A stretch of 9,204 bases of DNA from Treponema sp. (GTDB lineage Bacteria; Spirochaetota; Spirochaetia; Treponematales; Breznakiellaceae), in NCBI GenBank assembly GCA_031281855.1, contig JAITEW010000139.1, positions 1-9,204 on the forward strand, read 5' to 3'. Shown one piece after another: positions 5,257-9,204 of this stretch; position 1 is the stretch's first letter, and each line of letters opens with the position of its first letter. A program made the position numbers and the translations under genes. The notes under the pieces are model-generated. The model did no database searches, was not told the origin of the DNA, and saw nothing but the letters and a program-made list of their open reading frames with translations.

Positions 5257-7776
5257 ATGTTGGTTTTGAAATTCGGCGGTACTTCGGTAGGTTCCCAGGA
5301 AGCTATAAAAAAAATACTCGGGATCCTAAAGGACGGAGAGCACCGGGACCGGACCCGGGCAGTGGTGGTTTCCGCTTTTTCAGGCGTAACCGACAGCCTT
5401 ATCGGCATGTGCCGGAAAGCCGCCGCAGGGGACCCCTCGTATTCCGGCGCCGCCGAAGCCATACGGGACCGGCACCGTGAAATGGCCGGGGCTTTCCTGG
5501 CCGGCGAGGCCCTGGAAAGCGCCCTGGAGTCTCTGGAAGCGACCGTCGCGGATCTGATCCGGGTGCTGGACGGGATTTCGGTGCTCAGGGAGCTTTCCCC
5601 GAGGAGCCAGGATCTGGTGATGAGCTTCGGGGAACGGCTTTCGGCGGATCTCATAGCCCGGATCCTCTGCGCCGAGGGCCTCCAGGCGGCCTTTTTGGAC
5701 ACCAGGCCCCTTATCAAAACCGACAACATGTTTGGCAAGGCCCATTTCCTGGCCGGCGAAAGCTTCCCCAGGATACGGTCCTTCTTCGATTCCCTGGCAG
5801 TCAAAACCCAGGGAGGCAAAATCCCCCTGCAGATAGCCACAGGGTTCATCGCTTCGGCCATGGACGACTCCACCACCACCCTGGGCCGGGGAGGCTCGGA
5901 TCTGTCGGCCGCCATTCTGGGCGCGGCCCTTGACGCCGAAGAGGTGGAGATCTGGACCGACGTGGACGGCATACTCACCGCGGACCCCAGGCTGGTGAAG
6001 AACGCCTTCCGGATCGAGAGCATCTCCTACGAGGAAGCCATGGAACTTTCCCACTTCGGCGCAAAGGTGATATACCCCCCTACTATCCGGCCGGCGCTGG
6101 AAAAGGGCATACCCATCAGGATACGGAATACCTTTAACCCCTCGTGTCCTGGCACGGGGATCGTGAAAGAAGCCGGCGACGGCTCCTATCCCATACGGGG
6201 CATCAGCTCTATGGGCAACATCACCCTGGTCCGGGTCCAGGGTTCGGGCATGGTAGGGATGACCGGGTTTTCGGCCAGGCTTTTCGGCGCCCTGGCCCGC
6301 AGGGGGGTGAACATCATCCTTATCACCCAGAGTTCAAGCGAGTATTCGGTCTGTTTTGCGGTGGTTCCTTCTGACGCCGAAGCGGCCGGCGAAGCGGCAG
6401 GCGAGGAATTCGCCAGGGAGATCGCCGCAGGGGCGATTGATCCCCCTATAATAGAAGGAGACCTTTCCATTATCGCCGTAGTGGGCTCCAGGATGAAGCA
6501 TAGTTCCGGGGTGTCGGGCAAGGTCTTCCACGCCCTGGGGCGGAACGGGATCAACGTGGTGGCCATAGCCCAGGGGTCTTCGGAGATCAATATCTCCGCA
6601 GTCGTGTCCCGGCAGGACGAAGCCAAGGGCCTCAACGCCATCCATGAAGCCTTCTTCCTTTCCGGGGTGCGTTCGGTGAATCTCTTCCTCCTTGGAAACG
6701 GCCTTATCGGCGGAACCCTGCTGGATCAGATCGCGGGGCACCAGGAGATCCTGGCTGACGAGTACAAGATACGGATACGCCTGATAGGCGCGGGGAATTC
6801 CAAAAAGATGGTCTTCTGCCCCCAAGGCGTAGACCCGAAAAACGTAAAGGCCCTGCTCAGGGAGGACCCCCCTGGCTCCGGGGGGCTCAAAGAAATAATA
6901 GAAACAATAGAACCCCTGGATCTGGGGGTTTTTATCGGCAGGATGAAATCCCTGAACCTGCCTAACACCTGTTTCTGCGACTGTACCGCCAGCGACGACG
7001 TGGCGGGCTGGTACGCCGACATACTCCAGTCCTCTATTCCCATTGTTACTCCCAACAAGCGGGCTAACGCCGGGTCCCTGGGGTATTATAAAACCCTCAC
7101 CGGATTTTCAAGGAACCGGGGTATTCCGTATCTCTACGAAACCACTGTCTGCGCCGGGCTTCCGGTGATCTCCACCTTGAGGGATCTGGCCCTTTCGGGA
7201 GACAAAGTGCGGCGCATTGAAGCGGTCCTTTCCGGGACCTTGAGTTACATTTTCAACAACTACGACGGGTCCAGGCCCTTTTCCGCCCTGGTCCGGGAAG
7301 CCAAAGCCAAGGGCTACACCGAGCCTGATCCCAGGGACGACCTCAATGCCATGGACGCAGCCAGGAAGGCCCTCATCCTTGCCCGGGAATGCGGCATGTC
7401 CCTGGAATTTTCAGCCGTGAGTATTGAGCCCATCCTGCCTCCGGGGTGTTTCAAGGCCGGCAGCGTAGAGGCCTTTTTTAGGGAGCTGGAAAAGTCGGAC
7501 GCCGATTTTGAGAAACGCCGGTCCGAAGCCGCCGCCGAGGGCAGATCCCTGCGCTATGTGGCGGTTATCGAGGAAGGCCAGGCGGCGCTTTCCCTCAGGG
7601 CCGAAGAGCCCGGCAGCCCCTTTTTGTCCCTGGTTGATTCCGACAACATCGTGGTTATCACCACAGACCGCTACTCAAACCTGCCGATGGTCATCAAAGG
7701 CCCCGGCGCGGGCGCCCAGGTTACCGCAGGCGGGGTATTCGCGGATATCGTGAGGATCGCCCGGACCCTGGTTTAA
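5257..7776 (+). CDS. thrA: Bifunctional aspartokinase / homoserine dehydrogenase
   Basis: The product (839 residues, close to 820 in E. coli ThrA) catalyses the first and third steps of the aspartate pathway: phosphorylation of aspartate and NAD(P)H reduction of aspartate semialdehyde to homoserine, leading to threonine and methionine. Aspartokinase (1-305) shows KFGGTS (5-10), GERLSA (125-130), TTLGRGGSD (207-215) and WTDVDGILTADPR (233-245). Two ACT domains follow (about 320-395 and 403-470), with ITQSSSEYSV and IAQGSSEINIS, so feedback inhibition by threonine is expected. Homoserine dehydrogenase (473-839) has the dinucleotide site GNGLIG (480-485), TPNKRAN (598-604), YTEPDPRDDLNAMDAARK with catalytic-type D700 and K704, and the C-terminal KGPGAGAQVTAGGVFAD. 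All domains look intact. It is transcribed alone from the divergent region; no thrB or thrC is in the window, and no convincing terminator follows, so readthrough into galM is possible. Confidence 0.96.
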   Translation: MLVLKFGGTSVGSQEAIKKILGILKDGEHRDRTRAVVVSAFSGVTDSLIGMCRKAAAGDPSYSGAAEAIRDRHREMAGAFLAGEALESALESLEATVADLIRVLDGISVLRELSPRSQDLVMSFGERLSADLIARILCAEGLQAAFLDTRPLIKTDNMFGKAHFLAGESFPRIRSFFDSLAVKTQGGKIPLQIATGFIASAMDDSTTTLGRGGSDLSAAILGAALDAEEVEIWTDVDGILTADPRLVKNAFRIESISYEEAMELSHFGAKVIYPPTIRPALEKGIPIRIRNTFNPSCPGTGIVKEAGDGSYPIRGISSMGNITLVRVQGSGMVGMTGFSARLFGALARRGVNIILITQSSSEYSVCFAVVPSDAEAAGEAAGEEFAREIAAGAIDPPIIEGDLSIIAVVGSRMKHSSGVSGKVFHALGRNGINVVAIAQGSSEINISAVVSRQDEAKGLNAIHEAFFLSGVRSVNLFLLGNGLIGGTLLDQIAGHQEILADEYKIRIRLIGAGNSKKMVFCPQGVDPKNVKALLREDPPGSGGLKEIIETIEPLDLGVFIGRMKSLNLPNTCFCDCTASDDVAGWYADILQSSIPIVTPNKRANAGSLGYYKTLTGFSRNRGIPYLYETTVCAGLPVISTLRDLALSGDKVRRIEAVLSGTLSYIFNNYDGSRPFSALVREAKAKGYTEPDPRDDLNAMDAARKALILARECGMSLEFSAVSIEPILPPGCFKAGSVEAFFRELEKSDADFEKRRSEAAAEGRSLRYVAVIEEGQAALSLRAEEPGSPFLSLVDSDNIVVITTDRYSNLPMVIKGPGAGAQVTAGGVFADIVRIARTLV

Positions 7777-7817
7777 GGTTCGGCGTCCGGCTCCGGTACA
7801 AAGCCCGGCTTGTCCAC

Positions 7818-7846
7818 TTCACGGCGCCGCGGGTTTCTGTTATACT
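7818..7846 (+). promoter_or_regulatory. Candidate galM promoter with extended -10
   Basis: TTCACG (7818-7823, weak -35), a 17-nt spacer, then TATACT (7841-7846) preceded by TG at 7838-7839 (extended -10). The predicted start near 7853 gives a leader of about 15 nt carrying the galM ribosome binding site. Confidence 0.55.
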
Positions 7847-7855
7847 CGCCATATT

Positions 7856-7861
7856 AAGGAG
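7856..7861 (+). promoter_or_regulatory. Ribosome binding site AAGGAG of galM
   Basis: AAGGAG lies 6 nt before ATG 7868 and supports that start. Confidence 0.8.
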
Positions 7862-7867
7862 CCTTAT

Positions 7868-8899
7868 ATGAAAGTAACCAGGAAAACCTTCGGCGTTCTG
7901 TCCAACGGGCAGAAAGTGCATCTTTACACCTTAAAGGCCGGGGACCTTTCATTCTCCGTTTCGACTCTTGGGGCGGCATGGACCTCCCTGATCGTGCCTT
8001 CCCGCAAAACCGGGAAAGAGGACGTGCTCCTGGGGTTTTCCACTCTTGCAGGCTATACCGGCGTGAACCCCTACATGGGGGCCACTATAGGCCGTGTAGG
8101 GAACCGTATCGGCAGCGGCGTGTTCTCCCTTGGCGGCGTAACGTACCGGCTCTTCAAAAACGACGGCGAACATTCCCTCCACGGCGGGTTCCGGGGCTTT
8201 GACAAGCGGGTCTGGAAGGCCGAAGCCTACGAGGAGCGGGACGGCATTTTTGTCCGCTTCGAGCTTGAAAGCCCGGACGGCGACGAAGGCTACCCCGGTA
8301 AGCTCAAGGCCGCGGTAAGCTACGGCCTTTCAAAGGCCAACGAGCTTATTGCCGATTACGAGGCCAAAGTAGACGCCCCTTGTCCGGTAAATATGACCAA
8401 TCATTCTTATTTCAACCTTGCAGGCGAAGGGAAAGGGGACATACTCTCCCATGAGCTTACCCTTCATTCTTCTTCCTATGTGGAGGTAGGGGGTTCCCTC
8501 ATACCTACCGGCAAACTCCTGCCGGTCAACGGGGGGCCTTTCGATTTCAGGGCCCGGAAGCCCGTGAACCGCGACTTTGCCGCTGTAGAGGGGGGGTATG
8601 ACCACTGCTTTACGGTAGACGGCGAACCCGGCGCGCTCAGGCCCTGCGCGGAAATCCGCGAAGCCCTGAGCGGCCGGAGCATGAAGATTTCCACTACCCA
8701 GCCCGGGGTGCAGTTTTACACCGGGAATTTCCTGACCGGCCTGCCGGGCAAGCTGGGCTCGGTTTACAACAAGCACTACGGCTTCTGCCTTGAGACCCAG
8801 CACTTTCCGGATTCGCCTAACCACCCGGAATTCCCTTCTGCCGTCTTCGGCCCTGACCGGGATTACCACGAACAGGCGGTTTTTTCCTTTAGCTGGTAA
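7868..8899 (+). CDS. galM: Aldose 1-epimerase (galactose mutarotase)
   Basis: The enzyme interconverts alpha and beta anomers of galactose, glucose and related sugars, feeding the Leloir pathway. The 343 residues match the usual length for GalM, with no signal peptide, so it should act in the cytoplasm. Conserved segments: NPYMGATIGRVGNRI with R80 (68-81), LHGG with H105, NMTNHSYFNLAG with catalytic H179, GYDHCF with D245, QPGVQFYTGNF (278-288), and LETQHFPDSPNHPEFP with catalytic base E309. All catalytic residues are present. It sits 91 nt after thrA with its own promoter candidate and ribosome binding site, so the adjacency is probably not functional. No other galactose genes are visible. 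The related family of hexose-6-phosphate epimerases is less likely because the LETQ..PD..N motif is the classical GalM form. Confidence 0.95.
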   Translation: MKVTRKTFGVLSNGQKVHLYTLKAGDLSFSVSTLGAAWTSLIVPSRKTGKEDVLLGFSTLAGYTGVNPYMGATIGRVGNRIGSGVFSLGGVTYRLFKNDGEHSLHGGFRGFDKRVWKAEAYEERDGIFVRFELESPDGDEGYPGKLKAAVSYGLSKANELIADYEAKVDAPCPVNMTNHSYFNLAGEGKGDILSHELTLHSSSYVEVGGSLIPTGKLLPVNGGPFDFRARKPVNRDFAAVEGGYDHCFTVDGEPGALRPCAEIREALSGRSMKISTTQPGVQFYTGNFLTGLPGKLGSVYNKHYGFCLETQHFPDSPNHPEFPSAVFGPDRDYHEQAVFSFSW

Positions 8900-8924
8900 A
8901 CCACGCGGGTCCTGTAAAGAGAAA

Positions 8925-8964
8925 AAAAGCCCTGGAATTGCGTCCGCATAGTTCCAGGGCTTTT
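8925..8964. terminator. Strong bidirectional rho-independent terminator
   Basis: A perfect 13-bp stem (AAAAGCCCTGGAA at 8925-8937 against 8952-8964) encloses a 14-nt loop. Downstream of the plus strand lies a T-rich tail (TTTTCTTT); on the minus strand the stem is followed by seven T residues. It ends galM on one side and the convergent gene ending at 8990 on the other. Confidence 0.9.
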
Positions 8965-8989
8965 CTTTGTGTGGGATAATTCGTCGTTT

Positions 8990-9204
8990 CTACGGAACAA
9001 CCGCGCTGAGGATGGGGCCGAAGGGGCCTTTGCCTTCTTCCCCTCCTGTGGGGTTCTCGTACTGGAGGCAGAACCACACGGTGTTCCCGCTTTCGCCGTC
9101 AAAGTCGAACCGTTCCTTCTTCCGCCGCGTAAAGAGCGAGTCGGGAAAGTCTTTGCCGCTTTTCGGGACCCCGGTTACCCGGAACCGGTGGGATTCCGTA
9201 GGGG
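8990..9204 (-). CDS. C-terminal end of an unrecognised protein, 5' part outside the window
   Basis: The minus strand is open from the right edge to a TAG at 8992-8990, giving 70 residues with no start codon in the window. The translation looks like real protein: FPDSLFTRRKKERFDF, then SGNTVWFCLQYENPTGG, then GPFGPILSAVVP at the C-terminus. The run RFDFDGESGNTVWFCLQYEN reads like the last beta strands of a small extracellular or Ig/FN3-like domain, and a closing GPxGP-hydrophobic-P tail is something I recall from hypothetical proteins of spirochaetes and Bacteroidetes, without certainty. It is convergent with galM and ends 25 nt from the shared terminator, whose minus-strand U-tract fits it. 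Function unknown. Confidence 0.7.
   Translation of the reverse strand, partial: PTESHRFRVTGVPKSGKDFPDSLFTRRKKERFDFDGESGNTVWFCLQYENPTGGEEGKGPFGPILSAVVP

Noticed and set aside
5199..6023. Long minus-strand open frame of 274 codons opposite thrA
   Set aside because: It lies antisense to the highly conserved aspartokinase domain, is Ser/Arg/Ala rich with no recognisable motif, and reflects GC-biased codon use of thrA.
7777..7817. Terminator after thrA
   Set aside because: Only short CCGG-type pairings with a bulge and no T-run; not enough to call.

Overview
This window is most likely chromosomal DNA of a free-living or gut-associated spirochaete, possibly of the termite-gut Treponema lineage. 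That is inferred from gene content and style: high-G+C coding sequence between AT-rich promoters, a bacteriohemerythrin, a ThiI without a rhodanese domain beside a cysteine desulfurase with a 'FDWAATA' N-terminus, and a fused ThrA. No rRNA or other marker confirms the taxon. I see no tRNA, CRISPR array, insertion sequence or phage gene, and no gene-free stretch longer than about 120 bases.

Layout: (1) positions 2-1684, plus strand: the 3' part of an NHL-repeat/VWA-like protein gene, followed 9 nt later by a bacteriohemerythrin gene. (2) 1685-5134, minus strand: a three-gene cluster read right to left, with a WecA/TagO-type polyprenyl-phosphate sugar-phosphate transferase, a cysteine desulfurase and thiI. 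The last two overlap at stop and start and form a sulfur relay for tRNA 4-thiouridine and possibly thiamine thiazole. (3) 5135-5256: an AT-rich divergent promoter region whose plus- and minus-strand -35 boxes lie on top of each other. (4) 5257-7776, plus strand: thrA, a bifunctional aspartokinase-homoserine dehydrogenase. (5) 7868-8899, plus strand: galM, with its own promoter and ribosome binding site. (6) 8925-8964: a strong bidirectional terminator. (7) 8990-9204, minus strand: the C-terminal 70 residues of an unrecognised protein that runs off the right edge.

Most genes are housekeeping: amino-acid synthesis, tRNA sulfur modification, envelope glycan initiation and sugar metabolism. The less ordinary points are a nine-G tract in the NHL/VWA gene that could shift frame by slippage, a near-consensus promoter placed so that the cysteine desulfurase mRNA should be leaderless, the superimposed divergent promoters, and an NHL-plus-VWA protein with a degraded metal-ion site in an operon with an oxygen-binding hemerythrin. 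I did not find a clearly new multi-gene system.
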